From SHZI01 sp963698405 (GTDB lineage Bacteria; Pseudomonadota; Gammaproteobacteria; Steroidobacterales; GCA-2729495): a DNA stretch of 64,000 nucleotides. Position numbers and translations under genes: made by a program. The stretch covers positions 62,001 through 126,000 of the forward strand of contig CAVOQT010000001.1 in assembly GCA_963698405.1 (NCBI GenBank). The letters run 5' to 3'. Under the pieces are notes generated by a model. The model was not told where the DNA came from, ran no database searches, and was given only the letters and a program-made list of their open reading frames with translations. Shown piece after piece: positions 35,542 to 43,984 of the stretch (the first letter of the stretch is position 1; each line of letters opens with the position of its first letter).

Positions 35542-36273
35542 CTACGGAAACCACTGGACTCCAAGAAACGCGTCCAGATCAATCGAGTCCGGGTCATTCT
35601 CCAGCCCGGTGCCGATACCGAGCAGCATATGGAATGCTTCGGTCACCGTGATGTCCAGACCGATCCGGGCCGCGGTGCCGTGTTTGTCGAAGTGCTTGTC
35701 CGGGCCGCCATAGATGCTGGCCAGTGCGACGACAGATGTGCTGATGGGGTGCGTGGCATAGAGGCCCCAGGTAAGTTCATCCGGATCGTTCCGCACCGAA
35801 ATATAGCCGAACTGGCCGCCGACAGCCCAGTCACCAAGGACTTTTTCGAGTACCACGGGCAGCGTCAGGGCATGAGTGTCTTCGATCACGCCGCGATCCT
35901 TGCTGGAGTCTGACAGGTTGAATTCGTAGGCAGGCGCGAGGGCGATATCCAGCCCGCCCTCCGACCACGCGAGCCACTTGATGCCAAGTTCGCCGATGCC
36001 GAGGCCGCTCTTGCTGCTTGCGCCGCGCGGTTGATACACGGCGCGCGGTATCACGGCGGCCACTTGTATAGTCGGCGTAATGCCCAGCGAGACATCAACT
36101 ACCGGTACTTGCCATGTCTTGTCTTCGCTGGTTTTCTCACGGGTGACTGCGGCGATGATTTCCCATTGCCCGGGGTCGAGCATGCCGGGATCTTCCAGTG
36201 GCAGTGGTGGTCCGGCGTTAGCTGAGATGGACAGAAGGGAAATGGCAACGAGTAGCGGGCATCCTGTCTTCAC
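35542..36273 (-). CDS. Putative outer membrane beta-barrel protein (MetA-pathway-like)
   Basis: A 243-residue protein starting at GTG 36273, which gives a clean signal peptide (KTGCPLLVAISLLSISANAG). Amphipathic strands follow, such as WQVPVVDVSLGITPTIQVAA, IGELGIKWLAWSEGGLDIAL and WAVGGQFGYISVRNDPDELT, ending DAFLGVQWFP. Alternation and the aromatic C-terminus suit an outer membrane barrel of the phenol-degradation MetA-pathway type. An in-frame GTG at 36306 lies inside a hairpin and is less likely. Transport role and ligand are unknown. Confidence 0.7.
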   Translation of the reverse strand: MKTGCPLLVAISLLSISANAGPPLPLEDPGMLDPGQWEIIAAVTREKTSEDKTWQVPVVDVSLGITPTIQVAAVIPRAVYQPRGASSKSGLGIGELGIKWLAWSEGGLDIALAPAYEFNLSDSSKDRGVIEDTHALTLPVVLEKVLGDWAVGGQFGYISVRNDPDELTWGLYATHPISTSVVALASIYGGPDKHFDKHGTAARIGLDITVTEAFHMLLGIGTGLENDPDSIDLDAFLGVQWFP

Positions 36274-36287
36274 AAAACCGGCACCTC

Positions 36288-36316
36288 GAAAAAAAGAACC
36301 GGCCACAACGGGCCGG
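36288..36316 (-). terminator. Rho-independent terminator-like hairpin
   Basis: On the minus strand CCGGCC and GGCCGG (36311-36316 and 36299-36304) form a perfect 6-bp GC stem with a 6-base loop. It is followed by TTCTTTTTTT at about 36298-36289. It could end transcription of the broken gene at 36498-38580. It also sits only about 15 bases before the start at 36273, so attenuation is possible. Confidence 0.65.
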
Positions 36317-36497
36317 CATTAACTGCAGGAAATAGCCGCGGGCAGAAACCGGCCCGGGATCGCGCAGGCGATTATAGGGACCTGGTGCCGGAAGGGGCCA
36401 GGGTTCGTCAGGCCGACTGCTGATTGGTCAACACTGATGCTGAAGGAAGGGCCCGATCACGCGCCAGCCCTTCTTTCGGTGACCCAGCCAGATAGCT

Positions 36498-38580
36498 TCA
36501 GGGTGCTGTAGCTGAGGGCCCCGGCGGCTTGCCGAACAGCGCCTTGAAACGGGCGAGGTCGGCGAAGTTCACGTTGCCGTTGCCATCCAGATCGGCATTG
36601 GCGTTGCTGGTGGCGAAGCTGGCAGCGGAAGATCGACAGGTCGGCAAAGTTGACCTTCAGGTCGTTGTTCAGATCCGCATCGCACCAGTTGCCGTAGCCA
36701 TCGCCGTCGGTATCGCGCTGGCTGGTGTTGGCGGCACCGAGGCAGTTGTCCACGGCATCATCCACCAGGTCGTTGTCGGCATCGATGATCACGGCCACGG
36801 TGACCGTGGCGATATCGATCATGTGTGCCGTCATCGATGGCGTACTCGAAGGTGTCGGTGCCGATGAAGCCCGGTGCGGGCGAGTAGCTAATGGTTGGCG
36901 AATAGCCGCCATTGCTGTTGACGCTCAGGCTGCCGTGCTGGGCGGCGGTGTAGATGCCGACCGTCTGGTTGTAGTAGTTGAACCCGATGTCGTTGCGCGT
37001 CACGCCGATGGTTACCGGTGTGCCAACGCCGGTGACAGCCTGATCGTCCACGGCTTTGTAGCGCACCACCTCGACCGACACGGTGGCGGTGTCGGTGCGG
37101 GTGCCGTCGGTAATCTGGTACCGGAAGGTTTCCGTATAGTCGTTCGGGTAGTTGTAGCTATTCGGGTTGTAATAGATATAGACGTTGTCCTTCGTGCCTG
37201 GAGAGCTATAGACGTAGGCATATCCGTTGTGGTCCGGCGACTGGATCAGCGTGATGCTCACCTGGCTGCCAAAGCCCACATCGTTCCGGGCGACATACAG
37301 CGACTGACTGCTGTAGTCGCGCCGCACGACAAAGTTGTCGTTGTTGGCCTTGTAGGACAGTACCGTGATCGATACCGTCGCCGAGTCGCTGTTGAAGCCA
37401 TCATCGACCTGATAGCTGATGCTGTCGGTACCGGCGTAGCCTGTGGTCGGCGTGTAGTTGATGCGGATGGCGGACTTGTTGCCCGGGGAGCCGCTGACGG
37501 TTGCCACACCGTGGCTCGGGCCCGCCGGTGATCGTCACGGTGGCCGGATCGGCAAAGTTCTGGTCATTGGCCAGCACATTGATGGCAGTCGCTGCGCCAT
37601 TGCTGATGGAGACGGTGTCGTCATTGGCCTGGGCTGGCTGCACGGTGATGGTCACGGTGGCGGTATCGGTGCTGGTGCCGTCTGTGATCGAGTAGACAAA
37701 GCTGTCGGGTCCCGCATAGCCGGCATTAGCCGTGTAGGTGATGGTCTGTGCAGCAGCAGCACCGGTATCGCTGATTGCAGTGATCGTCCCGTGCAGCGGC
37801 GCGCTGCTTACCGTGACCGTTACCGGGTCGGCAAAACCGATATCGTTCGCACCGACCGGAATGAGGGTGGGTACCGATGGTGCGGTGTGATCGGGCCATC
37901 ATTGATGGCATCGGCGGCAGGTACGATCGGGACATCAAAGGTAAAGACGTAGCCGGTATCAAAGCCGGTGACCGCATCGCCGGCGCCGGCGACCAGGTCC
38001 TGGCCGTTGTTGAAGGTGATAACGCTGGAAACCGGCCGCCGCACCCGTGACAGGCGTGGCTGCCGTGAAGTTGCTGTAGCTGTTGACCAGCGTCTGGGGG
38101 GCGCCGCGATGCCGTGTCGTCGCCGCCGATCGTCACCGTGGCCGAGATGGCATCCGGGGTGCTCGGTTGTAGGTGCTGTCGTTGGTGAAGTCGCCGCCAA
38201 AGCTGTAGTTGCCGCAGATGTGCGCACCGACGATGCCACCGAAGACACCTTCGGTGCAGGTCCAGGTCGCGCCGGTCGCGTTGCCCGGTACTCATCGAGA
38301 CACCGGTCATGGTGTGCGTCATCAGCGGGGTGGCACCGACCTTGGCCATGCGTGCATAGGTGCCGCTCGCCATCGCCAGGGTGTTGGTGGCGGTATCGAA
38401 GGTCCAGGTCGCCGTGTTGGCGGCGGTGAGCTGTCCAGGGCGCGCGGCGTGCGGCGTTCTTGCTGTAGCTGCCAACGCTCACCATGGTTGCCGGAACGCT
38501 GGTGCCGCATTCGCTACACCGATGCCACTCACTCCGATCAACGCGGCAATCGACAACACTGTCTTGCCTGGCATTCTCAT
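36498..38580 (-). pseudogene. Exported cadherin-like multi-domain protein with dockerin-type end, multiply frameshifted
   Basis: Read from ATG 38580, the sequence encodes a signal peptide (MPGKTVLSIAALIGVSGIG) and an N-terminal beta domain. Three or four cadherin-like/Ig-like repeats follow (for example VGANDIGFADPVTVTVSSAP, ITYTANAGYAGPDSFVYSI and NDDTVSISNGAATAINVLAN). A thrombospondin-3-like calcium stretch (DADNDLVDDAVDNC, DTDGDGYGNWCDADLNND) and two dockerin/EF-hand-like motifs (VNFADLSIF, NVNFADLARFKALFG) complete it. Continuity needs about ten frame changes, both insertions and deletions, so it is either decayed or badly sequenced. An intact form would be a large surface or secreted calcium-binding protein. 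Confidence 0.7.
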
Positions 38581-38709
38581 CTGGAATCCCCCGATTTCCT
38601 TGATTTTGTATGGCCGGAGTATCCAACAGGAATGCTGCAAATGCACCATCCAAACGAATGATAGATATTAAGTAAAATTACCCGACTGCCGCGGCTGGCC
38701 GAACGACGC

Positions 38710-40333
38710 TTATCTGCTGACCCGCCTCGACTGCTGAACCTCGGCCACGCCCTGGCTGCTGAGGTATTCCTCATACCCGCCGTGGAAGTCGACGATCTCG
38801 TCGGTCTTCATCTCGATCACCCGGGTCGCAAGCGAGGCGACGAATTCCCGGTCGTGGCTGACGAAGATCAGCGTGCCGGCATAGTTTTCCAGAGCCAGAT
38901 TCAGGGCCTCGATGGATTCCATGTCCAGATGGTTGGTCGGCTCGTCCATGAGCAGTACATTTGGTTTGAGCAGCATCATCTTGCCGAACAGCAGGCGGCC
39001 TTCCTCGCCACCTGAGATGACTTGCACTGATTTCCGGCTCTCGTCCTTCGAGAACAGCATGCGGCCGAGCGTCGCGCGCAGCGCCTGCTCGTCGTCAGTC
39101 TTCTGCTGCCACTGGCTGATCCAGTCGAACAGCGTCAGGTCTTCGGCGAAATCGTCGCCCCGATCCTGGGGGACGTAGCCGATCGTCACGTTCTCCGACC
39201 ACTTGACCGTGCCCTGGTCCGGTTCCAGTTCCTGTACCAGGCACTTCAGCAGCGTGGTCTTGCCGACGCCATTCGCACCGATGATGGCGATCCGCTCGCC
39301 GACCTCGACCTTCAGGTTCAGCCCCTTGAACAGTGGCTCTGCGTCGTAGCCCTTGCTCAGCCCCTCGACCTCCAGCGCCTGCCGGTAGAGCTTCCGGGAC
39401 TGGTCGAAGCGGATGAACGGGCTCACCCGGCTCGAGGGCTTTATGTCGGCCAGTTCGATCTTCTCGATCTGACGGGCGCGGGACGTGGCCTGCCGGGCCT
39501 TCGAAGCGTTGGCGGAGAAGCGGCTGACGAAGGTCTGCAGTTCGGCGATCTGCGACCTTCTTCTTCGCGTTCTCGGCCAGCAGTTGTTCGCGAGCCACGG
39601 TGGACGCTGTCATGTACTGGTCGTAGTTGCCCGGATAGATGCGCAGCTCGCCGTAGTCCAGGTCGGCCATGTGGGTGCAGACGCTGTTCAGGAAGTGTCG
39701 GTCGTGGGAGATGATCACCATCGTGCAGTCGCGGGAGTTCAGCAGCTCCTCGACCCAGCGGATGGAGTTGATGTCCAGGTTGTTGGTGGGCTCGTCGAGG
39801 AGCAGCACGTCCGGGTTGCCGAACAGCGCCTGTGCCAGCAGTACGCGCAGTTTCCAGCCGGGCGCCACCTCACTCATCAGGCCGTCATCCAGCTCTGCCG
39901 GAATACCGACACCCCGCAGGAGTTCGCTGGCGCGGGACTCGGCGGTGTAGCCGTCGAGTTCGGCGAACCGGGTTTCCAGTTCGCCGATCCGCATCCCGTC
40001 TTCCTCGCTCATCTCCGGCAGGGCATAGATGAGGTCCCGTTCCTGCTTGATGGCCCAGAGTTCGGCATGCCCCATGATCACGGTATCGATCACCGGATAT
40101 TCCTCGAAGGCGAACTGGTCCTGACGCAGCTTGCCAAGGCGTACCCCGGAATCCAGGGCCACGTTGCCCGCAGTGGGGGCCAGATCGCCGCCCAGGATCT
40201 TCATGAATGTGGACTTACCGCAGCCGTTGGCCCCGATCAGCCCGTAGCGGTTGCCGCCGCCGAACTTGGTGGAGACGTTCTCAAACAGCGGCTTGGCGCC
40301 GAATTGCATGGTGATATTGGCGGTCGTGATCAA
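38710..40333 (-). CDS. ABC-F family ATPase, YbiT-like (one apparent +1 frameshift)
   Basis: A two-cassette ABC-F protein of about 540 residues without membrane domains. First cassette: GLIGANGCGKSTFMKILGGD, signature region MSEVAPGWKLRVLLAQALFG and LLLDEPTNNLDINSI. Second cassette: IIGANGVGKTTLLKCLVQEL, ISGGEEGRLLFGKMMLL and LLMDEPTNHLDMESIEALNL. An extra base at about 39555 (minus-strand AAGGTCGCAG, expected AAGGCGCAG) breaks the frame in the linker AENAKKK. The N-terminal half reads from 40333 and the C-terminal half ends at 38710. ABC-F proteins act on ribosomes in translation regulation or antibiotic protection. Confidence 0.88.
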
Positions 40334-40414
40334 GGCGAAATCCTGCTGTGGGGGTTAATAAGGGGGGCAGATGCTACACGCCATCCTGCTGAAATAGCCC
40401 ATTAAAGGTGCCCC

Positions 40415-40496
40415 TCACTCAGATCGAGTGATTATTCGGCATGGACTGGACAGGTCCATTGCTATCCAAGTAGCCTCAGCCTCCGTCTACTGAGGC
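40415..40496. promoter_or_regulatory. Three inverted repeats upstream of the metal-efflux cluster
   Basis: The gap between the ABC-F gene and the efflux cluster holds three palindromes: TCACTCAGATCGAGTGA (40415-40431), ATGGAC...GTCCAT with a 7-base spacer (40441-40459) and GCCTCAG...CTGAGGC with a 10-base loop (40473-40496). The first resembles a dimeric repressor operator; the third could be an RNA hairpin just before the start codon at 40516. No regulator gene is adjacent, so the binding protein is unknown. Confidence 0.45.
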
Positions 40497-40515
40497 TTTG
40501 AGTCATACTTCGTCC

Positions 40516-40884
40516 ATGATCGGCACCCGAACCAGACAGCTGTTATTTGCGCTCTTTTGTGCTGCGGTGCTTTTGCCGCAGCTCGGCGGGTCGCATCTGC
40601 ATTTGTGTCTGGATGGTTCTGCGCCGGCCGTTTCCCTGCATGTCACCGGCGATGCTGGCAGCCAGTTGACGGATGCGGGTCATGAAGACCGGTCCATCGA
40701 TGTGCCCAGCCCCGTCATCGGCAAGCTTTCTTTGCAGGGGTTCGGCGGCCTGCTGGTAGCTGCCGTCCTGCTGGTCTTTGTCGCCTTGCGACAGACGCTG
40801 TTGCTGTTGCCGCCATCCCCCGGCATCGCAGTTCCTCAAGCACCTCCTTTCCTCAGACCGCTGCTGCGCGGACCGCCCGCCTGA
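40516..40884 (+). CDS. Small inner-membrane protein heading the metal-efflux cluster
   Basis: A 122-residue protein from ATG 40516 (a TTG six codons earlier is possible). A first hydrophobic helix (QLLFALFCAAVLLPQLGG) is followed by SHLHLCLDG, a His/Cys cluster that could bind metal. An acidic stretch GHEDRSIDVPSPVIG, a second helix (GGLLVAAVLLVFVAL) and a proline-rich tail complete it. It is not a family I can name. It heads the cluster before the czcC-type fragments. A degraded second copy lies 892 bp downstream, so this copy is the intact one. Confidence 0.65.
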   Translation: MIGTRTRQLLFALFCAAVLLPQLGGSHLHLCLDGSAPAVSLHVTGDAGSQLTDAGHEDRSIDVPSPVIGKLSLQGFGGLLVAAVLLVFVALRQTLLLLPPSPGIAVPQAPPFLRPLLRGPPA

Positions 40885-41108
40885 CTCCCGCTACGTTTCG
40901 TTGACGATTTCGTGCCGCAGGCGATAGCGGCTTTCGAACCGGGAGACCTCAATGTCGTTTATCACTACACGCGCAGCTGGCGCGTTGCTGCTATTTTTCA
41001 GCATCACGCTGGGCAATGCTGCCGCGCTGCCGACGGGCGCTATTGGGCGACCCAGCCTGACGCTTGGTCAGACGATTGCGCGGGCGCTGGCCAGCAATCC
41101 GGCCTGGG
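40533..41108 (+). repeat. First copy of a diverged tandem duplication
   Basis: About 575 bp covering the small membrane protein gene and the first codons of a czcC-type gene recur at 41437-42000, offset by about 890 bp. Long identical runs remain, such as the stretch starting CATGAAGACCGGTCCATCGA (40681 and 41573) and AGCCTGACGCTTGGTCAG (41054 and 41941). The copies have diverged by many substitutions and indels. Confidence 0.8.
40952..41108 (+). pseudogene. Fragment of a CzcC/CusC-type outer membrane efflux gene (copy 1)
   Basis: From ATG 40952 the frame gives a signal peptide (MSFITTRAAGALLLFFSITL) and SLTLGQTIARALASNPA, the start of TolC-like outer membrane factors of heavy-metal RND pumps. 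Homology ends at about 41108 and is replaced by unrelated sequence; no barrel or hairpin helices follow. It is a truncated duplicate of the gene at 41846. Confidence 0.7.
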
Positions 41109-41436
41109 TTTTCCCTACACCTTGCACCCCGAGGTGCGCGCATGGCCGTCAAACGGCTTGGACCAGCCTCGGTACTGCTGTCGGACGATCTCACCGGTGG
41201 TGAACTTGAGTTCAAGGCGATGGATGGGCCGAGGTTGCGCAAGGCGAGTCACATCGTCCTGTTGAATTCTGCTGGTGCACCGGGTCGCGCCGGTAACGCG
41301 GGGTGTGCAGGAATTCCCTCGGGCCTGGTTACCCAGGCCTGAGCCTGCACTGGACAGCAGGTTGCAGCGGCGACTTCTGGCCCGATCCGGCAAGGCCGCA
41401 GGCGGACCTTCGGCACTGCTCGCGTCCTGGAACTGC
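41109..41436 (+). other. Non-homologous filler between the two duplicate units
   Basis: These 328 bp have no counterpart in either copy. A short frame from ATG 41142 reads MAVKRLGPASVLLSDDLTGG and stops at 41342. I do not recognise it and it may not be a gene. The segment probably arose when the duplication was rearranged. Confidence 0.4.
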
Positions 41437-41790
41437 AGCCGACGTTGCGACTCGTGCTGCGCTGCTCCTGCCGCAGCTGGCGGCCGCAGCTGCAGCTGTG
41501 CCTGGATGGTTCTGCGCCGGCGGTTTCATGCATGTCAGCGGCGATGCAGGCAGCGCAGCTGCGGATGCGGGCCATGAAGACCGGTCCATCGATGTGCGCA
41601 GCCCCGTCATCGGCAAGCTTTCCTAGCTGGGATTCGGCGTCCTGCTGGTAGCTGCCGTCCTGCTGGTCGTTGTCGCCTTGCGACAGACGCTGCTGCTGTT
41701 GCCGCATCCCCCGGCATCGCAGTTCCTCAAGCACCTCCTTTCCTCAGACCGCTGCTGCGCGGCCCGCTCGCCGGAGCTCCGCAGAATTGT
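41437..41790 (+). pseudogene. Degraded second copy of the small membrane protein gene
   Basis: Homologous to 40533-40884. It retains HVSGDAGSAAADAGHEDRSI and the second hydrophobic segment, but has a TAG where copy 1 reads a leucine codon after VIGKLS, plus frame changes on both sides. No translatable product remains. Confidence 0.7.
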
Positions 41791-41845
41791 TGACGTATCG
41801 TGCCGCAGCGATGCGGCATTCGGACCGGGAGAGCTCAAGTTATTG

Positions 41846-42692
41846 ATGAGCGACACGCACAGCAGGAGCGTTGCTGCTATTACCGGCCTGGCACTGCACA
41901 GCGCTGCCGCGGCTGCAGACGGGCGCCATTGAGCCTGCCCAGCCTGACGCTTGGTCAGGCGGTGGAGCGGGCGCTGGCCACAATCCGGCCCTGCAGGGTT
42001 TTGCCGTGGGCCGACGGCAGCTCGCAGCCACCTGGGGTGCACAGGATGATGCCTTCGGCGTGATCCGCGCGGATCTCTATCGTGTGCCGGGTTTCACCGA
42101 CTTCCCGGCACTGGCCGCAAGGCTGGAGGCCAATCCTGATTTTCTGCGCTTCAGCTCGGAGGCGCGCTTGCGCGATGCCGAACTGCGGCTGGCGAGCAGC
42201 CTGAGCCGGCCGGATATCGCCTTCTCCGCTGGCGTACGACGCTTCGAAGGCCCTGACGACCAGGCGCTGGTGTTCGGTGTATCGGTCCCGCTGTTCTCAG
42301 GTCAACGTGCTGCGCCGGTCCGCACGGAAGCAACGGCACTGCGTGATCGTGTGGGCGTCGACCGGCAGACCGCGATATTGCGTGCACGCAGCCAGCTGTT
42401 CCAGCTGCATCAGGAACTGCAACAGGCCATCGCCGAGACCCGTGCGCTGCAGGCTGAAGTCATGCCGCGGCTCGAGCAGGCGTTGAAGCAGACCAAATAT
42501 GCCTACGAGCGCGGACGCTACAGCTATCTGGAACTTGTGGATGCACAGCAGGCCTGGCGCGTGGCGCAACAAACATTGATCGATGCGGCCGAGCGCGGCC
42601 AGACGCTGCAGGTGGAGATTGAACGGCTGACCGGTGAGCCCCTCGCCAATACGGCGACGAGCGGACTTTCCGATGGGAGTGGCAAGCGATGA
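41846..42692 (+). pseudogene. czcC: CzcC/CusC-type outer membrane factor, internally deleted and frameshifted (copy 2)
   Basis: The start (ATG 41846) gives a signal-like stretch, then LSLTLGQAVERALA in another frame and NPALQGFAVGRRQLAA. It jumps straight to TWGAQDDAFGVIRADLYRVP, skipping roughly 140 residues that normally form the first alpha-hairpin and strands. The C-terminal half (RLRDAELRLASSLSRPDIAF, SAGVRRFEGPDDQALVFGVS, YAYERGRYSYLELVDAQQAW) is good CzcC sequence. The protein as read could not form a complete channel. It overlaps czcB by 4 bp, so the operon order C-B-A is intact. Confidence 0.75.
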
Positions 42693-43972
42693 GCAGTATC
42701 AGACTTGAAGGACAGGACATGGGCAGTTATTGCGGGAAATTCGTCGTTGCGCTGGCGGCATCTGCACTGCTGACGCTGGCAGCTGGCTGTGGCGGCAAGC
42801 CCGCCCCGGCTGATGAACATGGCCACGAGGCAGCGAGCGAGGAAATGGCCAAGGGGCCGCACGGTGGCAGGTTGCTGGAGGATGGCGACTTTGCGCTGGA
42901 GCTCACGATGTTTGAGCGTGGCGTGCCGCCGGAGTTTCATGTCTGGCCCTCGCGCAAGGGGCAGCCGGTGAATGCCGCTGAAGTACAGCTCGATATAGAG
43001 CTGACGCGCCTCGGTGGCGTCGTCGACCGGATCGCATTTCAGCCGCAGGAGGATTTCCTGCGCAGCACGCAGGCAATCGCCGAACCTCATTCATATACAT
43101 TGAAGGCAACCGCAAAGGCGGGCGGCAAGACCCATACATGGACCTATGAGTCCTTCGAGGGTCGCACCAGCATCGCACCGGAGATGGCCAAGGGTGCCGG
43201 CGTTGAAACAGCAGTCGCAGGGCCCGGTCGCATCGAGGAGCAGCTTTCGCTCTTCGGCAGCATCCAGCCAAATCCGGACCGCGTCCGGAATGTGGGCGCA
43301 CGTTTCCCCGGTGTGATCCGCAGCGTACGCGTCAATGTCGGTGACCGCGTGCAGCAGGGCCAGCAACTCGCCACCGTCGAGAGCAATGAGAGTCTGCAGA
43401 CCTACGGGGTTGTGGCGCCCATCGCCGGCGTGATTACCGATCGCCATGCCAACCCCGGTGAGACCACTGACGGCGAGCCGCTTTTTCAGGTGGCGGATTT
43501 CTCCGGCGTGCGCGCTGAACTCAGTGTCTTTCCGCGCGATCGCAGCCGCTTGAAGCGTGGCCAGCCGGTACGCGTAAAGGCTGCGGATGGTGCGCTGGAA
43601 GCCACCGGCAGTGTGGACTTCATTGCGCCGGCCGGCTCGGCCGGCAATCAGGCCTTGCTGGTGCGCGTGCTGCTCGACAATCCGGATGGCCGGTGGACAC
43701 CCGGTCAGTTCATCGAAGGCCTGATCACCGTGTCAGCCATCGAAGCGCCGCTGGTCATTCCGCGCAGCGCCCTGCAGACCTTCCGCGACTGGGAAGTGGC
43801 TTTTGTGAATGTGGGCGATGTGTATGAGTTCCGTCCGCTGGAACTCGGGCGCAGCGACGGGGAGCGGGTTGAGGTACTCAGCGGGCTGCAGCCTGGCGAC
43901 CGCTATGTGTCGGTGAACAGCTATCTGATCAAGGCCGATATCGAGAAGTCCGGGGCCTCACATGATCACTAG
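42689..43972 (+). CDS. czcB: Heavy-metal RND efflux periplasmic adaptor (CzcB-like)
   Basis: A 427-residue membrane-fusion protein. A lipobox-like LTLAAGC lies near residue 34, then a His-rich linker DEHGHEAASEEMAKGPHGG that may bind metal. The N-terminal CzcB extra domain (DGDFALELTMFERGVPPEF) follows. The barrel-sandwich/lipoyl halves are FPGVIRSVRVNVGDRVQQGQ and VVAPIAGVITDRHANPGE, and a C-terminal beta domain ends in GASHDH. It bridges the inner membrane pump and the outer membrane channel. The alternative start ATG 42719 is equally plausible. Frame is intact, unlike its neighbours. Confidence 0.9.
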   Translation: MSSIRLEGQDMGSYCGKFVVALAASALLTLAAGCGGKPAPADEHGHEAASEEMAKGPHGGRLLEDGDFALELTMFERGVPPEFHVWPSRKGQPVNAAEVQLDIELTRLGGVVDRIAFQPQEDFLRSTQAIAEPHSYTLKATAKAGGKTHTWTYESFEGRTSIAPEMAKGAGVETAVAGPGRIEEQLSLFGSIQPNPDRVRNVGARFPGVIRSVRVNVGDRVQQGQQLATVESNESLQTYGVVAPIAGVITDRHANPGETTDGEPLFQVADFSGVRAELSVFPRDRSRLKRGQPVRVKAADGALEATGSVDFIAPAGSAGNQALLVRVLLDNPDGRWTPGQFIEGLITVSAIEAPLVIPRSALQTFRDWEVAFVNVGDVYEFRPLELGRSDGERVEVLSGLQPGDRYVSVNSYLIKADIEKSGASHDH

Positions 43973-43984
43973 GGGAGTCTGGTC

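Noticed and set aside
36725..37531. Long plus-strand frame across the cadherin-like locus
   Set aside because: The minus strand shows coherent repeated domains there; the plus reading is valine/arginine-rich shadow sequence.
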